Source of the DNA: Akkermansia sp.
GTDB lineage: Bacteria > Verrucomicrobiota > Verrucomicrobiia > Verrucomicrobiales > Akkermansiaceae
NCBI GenBank assembly: GCA_017546445.1
Contig: JAFYWX010000037.1
Span: 1 to 60,083 of the forward strand
Direction: 5' to 3'
DNA length: 60,083 bases
Shown here: in pieces, positions 8,264 to 16,619 of the stretch
Layout: each line of letters opens with the position of its first letter
Numbering within the stretch: position 1 is the first letter of the stretch
The notes under the pieces: generated by a model
Seen by the model: the letters and a program-made list of their open reading frames with translations, nothing else
What the model was told of the DNA's origin: nothing
Database searches by the model: none
Translations under genes and position numbers: made by a program

Positions 8264-8494
8264 TTATTTCTGGCGATTCTGCCGCAGCAGACGGATAACA
8301 TACCAGAGCACAGCAAGCAGCACAACACCGTCATCCAGCTGCCCGAGCCCCATGATGGAATCCGGTATAAAATCCACAGGGGAAACAATATATACGAGAG
8401 CCAGAATATAATACACTATGCTGCGCAGGCTCTTCAGGGAACCCTTCTGGGCCTCCTGCACCAGTTTTATAGCCGTTTGTTGTTTATTATCCAT
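8264..8494 (-). CDS. DUF1232 (YkvA-like) membrane protein
   Basis: 76 residues. The central hydrophobic hairpin [22 protein letters not shown] is the DUF1232 signature (SPVDxIPD). A second helix follows ([14 protein letters not shown]). Family function is unknown. The start MDNKQQ overlaps the end of the NUDIX gene by 8 bases, so I reject the longer frame to 8593. It is translationally coupled to the NUDIX gene and sits last in an ilvE-NUDIX-DUF1232 gene string. Confidence 0.85.
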   Translation of the reverse strand: MDNKQQTAIKLVQEAQKGSLKSLRSIVYYILALVYIVSPVDFIPDSIMGLGQLDDGVVLLAVLWYVIRLLRQNRQK

Positions 8495-9002
8495 GATTTT
8501 CAGTAAGCTTGAGGAAATATAATCCGGTGTAAATTCGGGGGTCGAGAGCAATACCCTGCTCCACCTGCGCGGCAAGCCAGGCATCGATATCATCCAGCGG
8601 AGCTTCGCGCACGGTAATATTCTCCGCCTCCACTCCGCCGCCGGCGGCCACGCGAGTCAGTCCGCGGGCAAGAAAAAACGAAAGACTTTCCGAGGTAAGC
8701 CCCGGGGAGGACGGACCATGAAACAGGAAGCGCATTTCCGCGGCCTCGTAGCCGGTTTCCTCCAGCAGCTCGCGACGGGCGGCAGCGGCATCGCTCTCCG
8801 GCCCTTCATCGCCGCTGAGCCCGGCGGGAAAACACAAGCAACGCTGGCCGATAGGCGGGCGAAATTCCTCCACCAGCAGCACCTTGTTCTCCGGGGTGCA
8901 GGCAAACACCATCACCGCCCCCGTGTCATTCACACGCTGGCAATACTCCCAGTGCCCCTCGCGCACCATGTTCAGGAATTTCCCCTTGTACAACGTCTCC
9001 AT
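8487..9002 (-). CDS. NUDIX hydrolase (ADP-ribose pyrophosphatase-like)
   Basis: 171 residues. The Nudix box region [19 protein letters not shown] keeps the RELLEETG catalytic core. The leading Gly of the box is shifted by one residue from the consensus. Upstream [21 protein letters not shown] matches the ADP-ribose pyrophosphatase subgroup, which hydrolyses nucleoside diphosphates linked to another moiety. The substrate is not determined by the sequence. It lies 70 bases downstream of the aminotransferase gene and overlaps the DUF1232 gene. Confidence 0.88.
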   Translation of the reverse strand: METLYKGKFLNMVREGHWEYCQRVNDTGAVMVFACTPENKVLLVEEFRPPIGQRCLCFPAGLSGDEGPESDAAAARRELLEETGYEAAEMRFLFHGPSSPGLTSESLSFFLARGLTRVAAGGGVEAENITVREAPLDDIDAWLAAQVEQGIALDPRIYTGLYFLKLTENHG

Positions 9003-9072
9003 GACTGTAAGAAAAGGAGGGGCGGCAAGTTCTACACCCGCCGCCCCCGGTTAATCATTGGAAAGCAGACGC

Positions 9073-9924
9073 TTACTCGCGCACCAGCTGCTGGAAGCGG
9101 GCAAGAATGCGCTTAGTCACAGGGCCGGCCACGCCGGTGCCGATGGTGCGGCCATCCAGAGAAGTGGCAGCAATCACCTCTGCGGCAGAACCGGTCAGGA
9201 AGCATTCATCGGCGCAGAGAATATCAAAACGGTTCATCACCTTCTCCACGCAGGGGATACCCAGCTCAGCGCAGATATCCATCACAGCGTGGCGGGTAAT
9301 GCCACCCAGACCACCCTCAGTCAGCGGGGGAGTCTGCACCTCGCCGTTCACCACGATGAAGATGTTGTCACCCGTGCATTCGGCCACGTTGCCGCGCTGG
9401 TTCAGCATGAGCGCCTCGCCGGCGCCGGCAGCCACAGCCTCCATCTTGGCGGAAATACCGTTCAGGTAGTTCAGGCTCTTCACCTGCGGGCAGAGAATAT
9501 CCGGATTCGGACGACGGAAGGAAGAGGTAATCATGCTCAGGCCCTTCTCGTACATCTCCTTGGGGTACAGAGCGATATTCTGCACAATAATGAACATGCT
9601 GGCCTTGGGGCAGTTGCGGGGATTCAGGCCCAGGTCACCCACGCCGCGGGTCACCACCAGGCGGATGTAGCCATCCACCATGCCACTGGCAGCCACGGTC
9701 TCCTTGGTAGCCTCGCACACTTCCTCGAAACTCCACGGCAGCTCAATCATGAGGTAGCGCATGGAATTGAACAGACGCACAATGTGCTCCTCCAGGCGGA
9801 ACACCTTGCCAGAGTAGAAACGGATGCCCTCGAAACAGCCATCGCCGTACAGTACACCATGATCAAAGACGGAGACCTTAGCCTCGTCCCGGTCAACCAG
9901 CTTGCCATCAAACCAGATTTTCAT
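9073..9924 (-). CDS. ilvE: Branched-chain amino acid aminotransferase (class IV)
   Basis: 283 residues with fold-type IV PLP aminotransferase motifs: VFDHGVLYGDGCFEGIRFY, the Schiff-base Lys in QVKSLNYLNGI, and the phosphate-binding region LGGITRHAVMD. It interconverts branched-chain amino acids and their 2-oxo acids, the last step of Ile/Leu/Val synthesis. The FEGIR motif favours a branched-chain enzyme over D-alanine transaminase or ADC lyase, but those remain possible. A TATAAT box lies on the minus strand at 9951-9956, about 25 bases upstream of the ATG. Confidence 0.85.
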   Translation of the reverse strand: MKIWFDGKLVDRDEAKVSVFDHGVLYGDGCFEGIRFYSGKVFRLEEHIVRLFNSMRYLMIELPWSFEEVCEATKETVAASGMVDGYIRLVVTRGVGDLGLNPRNCPKASMFIIVQNIALYPKEMYEKGLSMITSSFRRPNPDILCPQVKSLNYLNGISAKMEAVAAGAGEALMLNQRGNVAECTGDNIFIVVNGEVQTPPLTEGGLGGITRHAVMDICAELGIPCVEKVMNRFDILCADECFLTGSAAEVIAATSLDGRTIGTGVAGPVTKRILARFQQLVRE

Positions 9925-10062
9925 GATTAAAAATTTGTGTGAACGGCTGCATTATACGCCCTTTTCCGCACAAAGAAAGAAGAAAAACGCTGCATGTCTG
10001 TTTTTATTCAGGAATTCCCCCTCCCGGGGAGCGCCCTTTTCTGCCATATCGGCGATTGAAGC

Positions 10063-10091
10063 TTGCAATCCACCGCCAGCAGGGGTAAAAT
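10063..10091 (+). promoter_or_regulatory. Promoter of 90-residue ORF and pdxA
   Basis: TTGCAA (10063-10068), 17-base spacer, TAAAAT (10086-10091). The ATG is 12 bases further on, giving a leader of about 5 bases. Confidence 0.6.
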
Positions 10092-10103
10092 GGACAGCAG
10101 CGT

Positions 10104-10376
10104 ATGAAGACATGTCTGGGCAGTCTCCTGTTAGTTCCCGTAATCCTTGCTCTGGTGATTACGACCGTCTACCACACCTCCGTCAACTCCGAACTCCAAT
10201 TCGAGAAACGCGACACCAACGCTCAGTACATCAACACCTCCCGCTCCTACCGCCCGCAGATTAAGGAAGCCGGGAAAACAGACCCCGCAGCCCCGGACAG
10301 TAACGATAAGAACGCCCCTGCCCCCGCTGGCGCTGTTCCCGGCCTGCTAGACGACGACACAGCAGAAGAAGCCTGA
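10104..10376 (+). CDS. Hypothetical small membrane-anchored protein
   Basis: 90 residues, not recognised. An N-terminal helix (about residues 4-22, LGSLLLVPVILALVITTVYH) acts as a signal anchor. The remaining 65 residues are polar and low in complexity, rich in Pro, Ala, Asp and Lys, with an acidic end (LLDDDTAEEA). It lies 28 bases upstream of pdxA on the same strand and shares its promoter. Nothing in the sequence links it to vitamin B6. Confidence 0.6.
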   Translation: MKTCLGSLLLVPVILALVITTVYHTSVNSELQFEKRDTNAQYINTSRSYRPQIKEAGKTDPAAPDSNDKNAPAPAGAVPGLLDDDTAEEA

Positions 10377-10404
10377 CAAATCAATTTCTCAATCGTCAAT
10401 TCCC

Positions 10405-11277
10405 ATGCATCGTCCCATCATCGGCTACACCCTGGGCGACCAGGCCGGAATCGGCCCGGAAATCATGCGCGCGGCTCTGGCAGCCATGGCCGGTGAACAA
10501 GCAGAATTCCGCCCCATGGGCCCGGCGATTCACGCCACCCCCGGCTGCCCCACCCGCGAAACCGCCCAGGCCGCGCTCGAACAGCTGGAAAACGCCGCTG
10601 CCGCGCTCAAGGAAGGCCGCATCGATGCCGTGGTCACCGCCCCTGTCTGCAAGGAAAACCTGCACAGCGTCGGCTTCCACTTCCCCGGGCAGACCGAATT
10701 CTTTGCAGACCGCCTGGGCGTGCCGGATTTCGCCATGTGCCTCACCGGCCAGCGGCTCACCGTAGCCCTCGGCACCATACACACCGCCCTGGCAGATGTG
10801 CCCCGCCTGCTCACCACGGCAGAGCTCGTGCGCATCGGCACCCTGCTGGCAGATTTCGTGCGCCGCACCAGCGGCAAAACCACCCCACACATCGCCGTGG
10901 CCGGGCTCAACCCCCACAACGGCGAAAACGGCGCCTTTGGAGATGAAGAGGCGCGCATCATCACCCCCGCTGTACAGCAGCTCAGCGCCGCCCTCCCCTG
11001 GGCCCGCTTCACCGGCCCCTGCGTGCCCGACTGCGTCTACCGAGATGCCGCCCTCGGCCATTTCGACGCCATCCTGGCCCCCTATCACGACCAGGCCCTC
11101 ATCCCCCTCAAGCTGCTGGACTTCGACAACGCCGTCAACGTCACCCTCGGCCTCCCCCGCTACCGCACCAGCCCCGACCACGGCACCGCCTTCGGCATAG
11201 CCGGCAAAGGCATTGCCAAGCCCTCCAGCACCATCCGCGCCTTCCAGCTCGCCCTCTCCTGCGCCCGGGCTCATTGA
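10405..11277 (+). CDS. pdxA: 4-hydroxythreonine-4-phosphate dehydrogenase
   Basis: 290 residues. The enzyme oxidises 4-phosphohydroxy-L-threonine in pyridoxal-phosphate synthesis. Family motifs are IGYTLGDQAGIGPEI (start), VVTAPVCKENL, PGQTEFFA, and three divalent-metal His sites: GTIHTALADVP, APYHDQALIPLK and RTSPDHGTAF. It is about 40 residues shorter than typical PdxA. The missing part is the alpha/beta segment that normally follows the first helix (around residues 25-40 here). All metal sites remain, so activity is plausible. Confidence 0.9.
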   Translation: MHRPIIGYTLGDQAGIGPEIMRAALAAMAGEQAEFRPMGPAIHATPGCPTRETAQAALEQLENAAAALKEGRIDAVVTAPVCKENLHSVGFHFPGQTEFFADRLGVPDFAMCLTGQRLTVALGTIHTALADVPRLLTTAELVRIGTLLADFVRRTSGKTTPHIAVAGLNPHNGENGAFGDEEARIITPAVQQLSAALPWARFTGPCVPDCVYRDAALGHFDAILAPYHDQALIPLKLLDFDNAVNVTLGLPRYRTSPDHGTAFGIAGKGIAKPSSTIRAFQLALSCARAH

Positions 11278-11613
11278 CCCGCCCCCCCTTCCGCCGGCTC
11301 CGCCCATTCCCCCCCTCCCTGGTGGCCTCTTCATTTATGTGTGAAGACCCAAAAATTCAGGAAAGTCTAAGTAAATTTTTCTCGCCAGCCAGCATGTCAT
11401 CACCACTTCTGAAATATTCTTCACGGCGTGTCGGGGAGAAATTAAACTTTTCTTAAATAAAATCCCCAAATTCCGCATCAAAACAAGCAAAAAAGCCCCT
11501 CCGAAACCTCGCGCGCGCGCGCGATACCTCAAATGCGTCATCTTTTTATCAAAAACAGGCATATCACACCGATAAACCTTGACACCCCACACCCCTGCAA
11601 ACAGACAAAACGC

Positions 11614-11643
11614 TTGCCAAGCCCCCCCTGTTCGTGATAGTAT
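11614..11643 (+). promoter_or_regulatory. Promoter of 3D-domain gene
   Basis: TTGCCA (11614-11619), 18-base spacer, TAGTAT (11638-11643). The predicted start near 11650 leaves a leader of about 60 bases. Confidence 0.55.
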
Positions 11644-11651
11644 GCACCCAC

Positions 11652-11671
11652 GCCGAACCCACCCGTTCGGC
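11652..11671 (+). promoter_or_regulatory. Hairpin at the 5' end of the 3D-domain mRNA
   Basis: Perfect stem GCCGAAC / GTTCGGC with a CCACCC loop. It would form the first nucleotides of the transcript, and could protect the mRNA end or have a regulatory role. Confidence 0.5.
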
Positions 11672-11710
11672 AAACACTCAGAGTCACGCACCACCTTCAT
11701 TACAAATTTC

Positions 11711-12346
11711 ATGAATAAGTTCTTCAACAAGGCACTCATCCTTGCCGCTATGACTTTGACGGCACTGACCAGAATGCCGGTGGCACTGGCGGCCGCATAC
11801 AACCCGGACGCCACCAGCCAGGGATTCGTCACCCCGGCAGCCCCCCGCCGCTCTGCCATGCCGGATCGCCGCCTCCCCAACCTGGGACGCGACAAGCATT
11901 CCTTCCCCTTCTATCACCCGCGCCAGCTCAACCGCGTGGTGCGCACCACGGCCTACACCCACTCTGAGAGTGACCACATCGGCTACGGTCCCAAGAACGC
12001 CATCGGCACCTACCTCAAATACGGCAGCCGGGTGCGCAGCGCCGCAGCAGACTGGTCTGTGTACCCCCTGGGCACCAAGTTCAAGATTAAGGGCCAGCCC
12101 TATATCTACGTGGTAGACGACTACGGCAGCGCTCTCGTCGGCACGGCCACCATTGATATCTACCAGCCGAACAAGTCCCTCATGCGCCAGTGGGGCCGCC
12201 GCGTAGTGGAAATCGAGGTCATTGAGTGGGGTTCCTCCCGACTCAGCATGGAGAAACTCTCCGACCGCCGCGGCTACAAACACTGCCGCCAGATGTATGC
12301 CGCCCTTCAGGAGCAGAGCCGCAACCGCAACACGGCCAAGCGCTGA
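11711..12346 (+). CDS. Secreted 3D-domain protein
   Basis: 211 residues: signal peptide (MNKFFNKALILAAMTLTALT to about residue 28) and a C-terminal 3D domain (about 75-175). The conserved acidic motifs are VVRTTAYTHSESDH, YPLGTKFKIKG and YVVDDYGSALVGTATIDIY. The 3D domain is the double-psi barrel catalytic core shared with MltA-type lytic transglycosylases, so peptidoglycan cleavage in the periplasm is likely but inferred. The expected Asp residues are present. I start at MNKFF, which gives the signal peptide, instead of 132 bases upstream inside the promoter. Confidence 0.85.
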   Translation: MNKFFNKALILAAMTLTALTRMPVALAAAYNPDATSQGFVTPAAPRRSAMPDRRLPNLGRDKHSFPFYHPRQLNRVVRTTAYTHSESDHIGYGPKNAIGTYLKYGSRVRSAAADWSVYPLGTKFKIKGQPYIYVVDDYGSALVGTATIDIYQPNKSLMRQWGRRVVEIEVIEWGSSRLSMEKLSDRRGYKHCRQMYAALQEQSRNRNTAKR

Positions 12347-12375
12347 TTTCCCGGCAGACACACAAGCTTTCCTAA

Positions 12376-12402
12376 ATGCCCGCACCCGCGGGCATTTTTT
12401 TT
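12376..12402 (+). terminator. Intrinsic terminator of 3D-domain gene
   Basis: ATGCCCGC, loop ACCC, GCGGGCAT, followed by an eight-base T run. Confidence 0.9.
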
Positions 12403-12465
12403 ACTCTGACTGCATACAAAAAAGAAGGAACGGATGCAGTTATATCATCCATTCCTCCATTTTCC

Positions 12466-12549
12466 TACTACAGACGGGACTCGAACCCGTACGGTATTAC
12501 CTACCGGGAGATTTTAAGTCTCCTGCGTCTACCATTCCGCCACTGTAGC
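12466..12549 (-). tRNA. tRNA-Leu(TAA)
   Basis: An 84-base class II tRNA on the minus strand. Acceptor GCTACAG pairs with CTGTAGT (one G-T at the end), the discriminator is A, the anticodon loop gives TAA, the variable arm is CGGTAGGTAATACCG, and the T loop is GGTTCGAGTCC. CCA is not encoded. It lies downstream of the transglutaminase gene on the same strand. Confidence 0.93.
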
Positions 12550-12606
12550 ATGGCTGCGGGTGAAATTGAACCATATTCCCTGCCGCAATGCAAGGAAAAT
12601 CTGCGG

Positions 12607-13680
12607 CTACGGAGCAAAGCTGACAATGACCGTGCCCGCAGGCGTCTCCGGGCCAGTCCAGCTGATGCGCGAAGGCATGGCAGGATGAGCAAAGCCCTGC
12701 AGCTTGCGCTGGAACTGCGCCGAACTGCCATACTGGGTCAGGTACCCCTCAAAACTGCTTGCCCCGCGGGAATGGGCCGCCAGGGCAGCCTGCAAAAAGG
12801 AGTCAACACTGGTGTAATAGGCATTCCTGCGGCGGTAATACATGAGCGTCTGCCTGCCGCTGGCCGGGTAGGCCGAGCGGTTCCAGCTGTGGGAGCGAGC
12901 CATTTCGGCATCCGACAAGCAGAAGTAGGCATGCGAGACCACATCCCGGCGGTCCTTGCCCACCACGGGGTCATCCCAGGTGGCATCCACATGGTACCAT
13001 TCCTTGTTGATGCAGACCAGATTCCAGGCATGCGGGCCGCCGGCATCGCCCGTAACCACGCGGGCCGGGATACCGGCAATTTCCAGCATAACAGATAGCG
13101 CAGCGCTATAGGCCTCACAATTGCCACTGCCCCCGCGCAAGAGCTGCTCCACGGTGCAGCCCCCTGTCTCCATATAGCGGGCAGAGGCCGCCAAGGCATC
13201 ATGAATGGCCAGAAGCTTCGCGTATTCGCTCATGCCGGGCTGCACAACCGCCTTCACCCGCTGCTCAGCCAGCTGCAGCACGGCCTCCTCCGCATCGCTC
13301 AGCGTGGCACGGAAAGCCGCGCTGCGCCGGGCGGCACACAAGCGCACATAATCGCGGTATTCCAGCGTCATGGAGACCTGTCCGTTTTCCAGATAGGCCG
13401 TTTTGCAACGGCGGGCATATTCCCCCCATGTGCTTTCTGCAATAAGCTCGCGCCACTTGTCTTTCAACTCGCCGACAAGACGGAAATTGATGGGATTCCG
13501 GGCCGTGCGCACCCAGGAGGCAAAGGAAGAATCCAGCTGAGCACGGGTACTGATTACCGGATCGGATGAAGCCTGAATCCGCGCTTTTCCCGGCCGCGGC
13601 ACGCTTCCCCAGGAAACAGCCGGGGCGCACTGCACCAGCAGTGCACCCGACAAAAGTAATGGCATGATGCGGCGCAGCAT
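12607..13680 (-). CDS. Transglutaminase-like lipoprotein
   Basis: 357 residues. A signal sequence ends in LLVQC (about residue 18), which resembles a lipobox. A transglutaminase-like cysteine-protease core follows: GSGNCEAYSAALSVMLEIAG (nucleophile Cys), GGPHAWNLVCIN (His) and WYHVDATWDDP (Asp). Such bacterial domains are usually proteases or peptidoglycan/peptide amidases outside the cytoplasm; the substrate is unknown. I start at MLRRIMPLLLS. The gene begins 19 bases after hisS on the same strand and probably shares its message. The first 180 residues are alpha-helical without a recognised domain. Confidence 0.82.
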   Translation of the reverse strand: MLRRIMPLLLSGALLVQCAPAVSWGSVPRPGKARIQASSDPVISTRAQLDSSFASWVRTARNPINFRLVGELKDKWRELIAESTWGEYARRCKTAYLENGQVSMTLEYRDYVRLCAARRSAAFRATLSDAEEAVLQLAEQRVKAVVQPGMSEYAKLLAIHDALAASARYMETGGCTVEQLLRGGSGNCEAYSAALSVMLEIAGIPARVVTGDAGGPHAWNLVCINKEWYHVDATWDDPVVGKDRRDVVSHAYFCLSDAEMARSHSWNRSAYPASGRQTLMYYRRRNAYYTSVDSFLQAALAAHSRGASSFEGYLTQYGSSAQFQRKLQGFAHPAMPSRISWTGPETPAGTVIVSFAP

Positions 13681-13699
13681 GACCCGGGAAATAAGGGGA

Positions 13700-14974
13700 T
13701 TACACCTCCTCGCCATCACCCAGCAGCTCAGTCATCAGCCCGTTGGGCGAAGCGTGCATGGATTCGCGGGTAAGCATATTCTTGAGCTCCAGCTCCGGAT
13801 ACTCGGAACCGATGATGACGGCATAACGGGCGCCAATCTTCTCTGCACGCTTCAGCTGGTTGCCCATCTTGGCAGGAGCCAGCGGCAGGTCCACACGCAG
13901 ACCGGCATCGCGCAGGGCGGAAGCCAGGGCCAGCATCTGCATGCGCTTCTCCGGCGCGGCCAGCACCATGCACACATCCACCGTGCTTGCCTTCAGCGCA
14001 GCATCGCGCAGGGCGCGGGCAGCCGGGCAAGCCTCGATGAGGTGAGCAATCACGGCATCACCCATGGCAAAGCCCGTGGCGGGCATATCCACAGCACCGT
14101 TGGAAAGCGTGGAAACCAGGCCGTTGTAGCGGCCGCCACCGGCCACGGCACGCAGGGTGTGGCCCTTGTCGAAAATCTCGAACACCAGCCCGGTGTAGTA
14201 GGCCAGGCCACGCACCACGGAAAGGTCAAGCTTCACATAAGCCTCCAGACCGCGGGCCTGCAGTTCCTCCAGCACGGCATCATAGCGCGGGGAGCAGCCT
14301 GCGGGCGGGTTGGCAATGAAATTCACCAGGTCCTCGCGCTTCATGCCGAAAGCATCCAGCTTCTCCTGGCAATACTCGGGGCGGTCGCGCTCAAACTTAT
14401 CGATGATAGCCAGGAAATCCGGCACGCGATCCTCAGCCACACCATTATCAGCGGCATACTTCAGCCACACCTCGCGGTCAGAAATGCGCACCACGAAATC
14501 ATCTGCCGTGAAACCAAACTCGCGCATGCAGTCAATGGCCAGGGAAATCAGCTCAGCATCAGAGCCCTCGCCGGCCTCGCCCAGAATATCGGCATTGAAC
14601 TGCACAAACTCGCGCAGGCGGCCCTTCTGCGGCTTTTCATAGCGGAAACAGGAGCCGATTTCGAACCACTTGAGGGGCTTGGTATACTCGCGCTGGTAAG
14701 CAGCGGCAATGCGACCAAGAGATGCAGTGAGCTCCGGGCGCACGGTGATATCGCGCTCGCCCTGGTCCTTGAATCGGAAGAGCTGGGTGGGCAGTTCACC
14801 GCCGGACTTCTTGAGGTAGAGCTCCGTGGCTTCAATGGTGGGGGCTTCCCACTCTACAAACCCGTAACGATGCGCCACACGCCGCCACGTGTTGAACAGG
14901 TAATTACGGAAAGCGCATTCCTGCGGAGCAAAATCGCGGAATCCGGGCAGCGGTTGGAATCGTGCGTCAGGCAT
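13700..14974 (-). CDS. hisS: Histidyl-tRNA synthetase
   Basis: 424 residues, class II synthetase charging tRNA-His. Motif 1 lies around FRNYLFNTWRRVAHRYGFVEWEAP, motif 2 is FEIGSCFRYEKPQKGRLREFVQFNAD, the HisA box is LDLSVVRGLAYYTGLVFE, and motif 3 contains GGGRYNGLV. An anticodon-binding domain occupies the last 100 residues (VCMVLAAPEKRMQM onward). On the minus strand the promoter reads TTGCCA-16-TATAAT (15023-15050), with a leader of about 40 bases. The transglutaminase gene follows. Confidence 0.96.
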   Translation of the reverse strand: MPDARFQPLPGFRDFAPQECAFRNYLFNTWRRVAHRYGFVEWEAPTIEATELYLKKSGGELPTQLFRFKDQGERDITVRPELTASLGRIAAAYQREYTKPLKWFEIGSCFRYEKPQKGRLREFVQFNADILGEAGEGSDAELISLAIDCMREFGFTADDFVVRISDREVWLKYAADNGVAEDRVPDFLAIIDKFERDRPEYCQEKLDAFGMKREDLVNFIANPPAGCSPRYDAVLEELQARGLEAYVKLDLSVVRGLAYYTGLVFEIFDKGHTLRAVAGGGRYNGLVSTLSNGAVDMPATGFAMGDAVIAHLIEACPAARALRDAALKASTVDVCMVLAAPEKRMQMLALASALRDAGLRVDLPLAPAKMGNQLKRAEKIGARYAVIIGSEYPELELKNMLTRESMHASPNGLMTELLGDGEEV

Positions 14975-15022
14975 AATGGTTGTTGTGTAATTGTGGGATT
15001 AAAAATGATTGTTACGCCCCTC

Positions 15023-15050
15023 ATTATACCCAATTCCGCCAGTTTGGCAA
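15023..15050 (-). promoter_or_regulatory. Promoter of hisS
   Basis: Minus strand TTGCCA (15045-15050), 16-base spacer, TATAAT (15023-15028). Confidence 0.65.
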
Positions 15051-15133
15051 GCGCATAGCGCGTCCGCATGCACGCAGGATTTATTACAATAAAATCCGGA
15101 ATCGAAAATACCACATCCTCGCCTCTCCGAGGC

Positions 15134-15622
15134 CTACAGGGTGCTTATCACCATTTTCTTCACGCTTCCGGCGCCGAAGGTCCGGTTCAGCGCTTTGATA
15201 ATCTGTGGTTTGAGGCGGGTTATCTCATAGCGCACGGTGGGGTGATTCACCGCAATGCGCGCAGTACCGCGCATCACGCTCTGCAGGGTAGAAACCGCGG
15301 CCAGCGCCCCGCCCACGGCCTCTCGCCAGGCCTCGGCCAGCACCTCGGGAGCCATGCTTTCCTCCTCCAGGTTCAATTCACTGAGCAACTCTCCCAGCAG
15401 AGATTCCATGCTGCGCTGGTTGCTGCTCTCTGCAGAATCAGTACCGCAGCAGAAAAAATCGGACAACGCCTGGTCGCGCGCGCCCTTTCGCGCGCTGCGC
15501 ACCCGCACCGCCCGTTCACCCACGCCATCCGGCATCTTTTGCATATAAAACCGCCGACGCGCCTTCTGCACCGGCATCACCACCGGTGTTTCAGCCTCCT
15601 TCTTTCTGCGGGGCGCGGCCAT
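15134..15622 (-). CDS. dciA: DUF721/DciA-like protein
   Basis: 162 residues. The C-terminal 90 residues (EVLAEAWREAVGGALAA, GTARIAVNHPTVRYEI, LKPQIIKALNRTFGAG) fit the DUF721/DciA domain, the ancestral loader of replicative helicase DnaB in bacteria lacking DnaC. The N terminus is basic and disordered (MAAPRRKKEAE). I use the ATG at 15622, because the longer frame runs into the ferredoxin gene. It lies 76 bases downstream of the ferredoxin on the same strand. Similarity is by pattern only, so the loader role is inferred. Confidence 0.75.
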   Translation of the reverse strand: MAAPRRKKEAETPVVMPVQKARRRFYMQKMPDGVGERAVRVRSARKGARDQALSDFFCCGTDSAESSNQRSMESLLGELLSELNLEEESMAPEVLAEAWREAVGGALAAVSTLQSVMRGTARIAVNHPTVRYEITRLKPQIIKALNRTFGAGSVKKMVISTL

Positions 15623-15698
15623 CTGCAAAGCGTAGGGAAAAAGCGGGCAGCCCGGCCATACCGGACTGCCCAGATGAATGTTTGAAACCTGCGGTGCT

Positions 15699-15932
15699 TT
15701 ACTCGCCGTCGTCGCCGATGGCCTGCACGGGGCAACCTTCCATGGCCTCAGTGCAGAGAGCAATCTCCTCATCGGTCACGGGCTGCTTGCAAACGTAGGA
15801 AAGGCCCTCGTCATCATCGCGGGCAAAGAAATCAGCGGCGGTCTCACGGCACAGATCGCAGTCGATGCAGTTGCAGTCAACATAGAACTTGCCGGGAACA
15901 TTCTTCTCAGTCTTATCGTCGATATCGGCCAT
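15699..15932 (-). CDS. Single-cluster ferredoxin
   Basis: 77 residues, strongly acidic. CxxCxxC motif (CIDCDLC) plus distal CP (EGCPVQAIGDD) bind one [4Fe-4S] cluster. Two further Cys (YVCKQP and ALCTEA) could form the disulfide seen in some single-cluster ferredoxins. It is a cytoplasmic electron carrier; partners are not evident here. I start at MADIDDKTEKN rather than 33 bases upstream. A TATACA box lies just upstream on the minus strand. Confidence 0.88.
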   Translation of the reverse strand: MADIDDKTEKNVPGKFYVDCNCIDCDLCRETAADFFARDDDEGLSYVCKQPVTDEEIALCTEAMEGCPVQAIGDDGE

Positions 15933-16002
15933 TGTCGTGTATATGGGGGTTGTACCCATACACATTTATGACCTATTTTTATCGGAATGCAATCCTTTTT
16001 TA

Positions 16003-16031
16003 TTGCAACATTGCATTTTTCGGTACAAAAT
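16003..16031 (+). promoter_or_regulatory. Promoter of lnt operon (leaderless)
   Basis: TTGCAA (16003-16008), 17-base spacer, CAAAAT (16026-16031). The ATG at 16038 lies 6 bases after the -10 box. Confidence 0.6.
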
Positions 16032-16037
16032 AAGGTC

Positions 16038-16619
16038 ATGCACGACCAGGAAGCGGAAAAATCGAAAAAAACAGGATGGAAGGACAAAGCATGGGGCGGC
16101 GTTGCCCTGCTCCTGCTGGCGGTGGGTATCATCTCTTTCCTGTGCACCATGCACAAACTTCCCCATGCCGAATGGCGCAATGAGTTCAAACCGCTTTCCT
16201 GGAAGGCCGCCGGGGTTGCCATTGACCACGCGGAAGCCTACTGGAAAGCCTCTGCCGGTGATTCCCGCATGGAGCTGCGTTCTTACTGCTACCCCGTCTG
16301 CCAGCTGAAGCTGGATGAGGCGGAAGGCACCGGCATGGTCACCGTGCGATTCCTGAATGGCCAGGGCGTGCAGATGGGCGACCGCATCAACATCCATTTC
16401 AAGGATGGCAAATTCGTACCTACAGAGAACAACAGCCTCCAGGTCACAGAAACAGAAGCCACCGTGCGCCTGGAAGACGGCTTCCTGAGCCAGGACGAAT
16501 ACACCCTGCACCAGTTCAACCAGGACACCCCGCTCTGGCGCGTCTACGTTGATTGCCGCACGGCAGATGGCGAACTGCATCCCCTGGGTTATCTCAGCAT
16601 TCTTCCCAATGACCTCTGA
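16038..16619 (+). CDS. Hypothetical membrane-anchored protein
   Basis: 193 residues, not recognised. A basic start and one transmembrane helix (about residues 19-38, WGGVALLLLAVGIISFLCTM) are followed by a soluble domain of about 150 residues with beta character and three Cys (YCYPVCQLK, VDCRTA). It probably faces the periplasm. It is first in an operon with lnt, whose start it overlaps by 11 bases, and a GT8 glycosyltransferase. That suggests an envelope function. The start at 16038 is set by the promoter. Confidence 0.7.
   Translation: MHDQEAEKSKKTGWKDKAWGGVALLLLAVGIISFLCTMHKLPHAEWRNEFKPLSWKAAGVAIDHAEAYWKASAGDSRMELRSYCYPVCQLKLDEAEGTGMVTVRFLNGQGVQMGDRINIHFKDGKFVPTENNSLQVTETEATVRLEDGFLSQDEYTLHQFNQDTPLWRVYVDCRTADGELHPLGYLSILPNDL

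Larger units (their letters stand above)
11278..11710. other. 433-base gene-free stretch with CG tract and 5' leader
   Basis: No convincing gene. It contains a (CG)7 alternating tract at 11510-11523 and an AT-rich patch around 11440-11500. The promoter and 60-base leader of the 3D-domain gene lie at its right end. No terminator for pdxA is obvious. Confidence 0.6.

Noticed and set aside
11510..11523. The (CG)7 tract as a regulatory Z-DNA site
   Set aside because: A single short tract in a gene-poor gap. Nothing else in the sequence supports a function.
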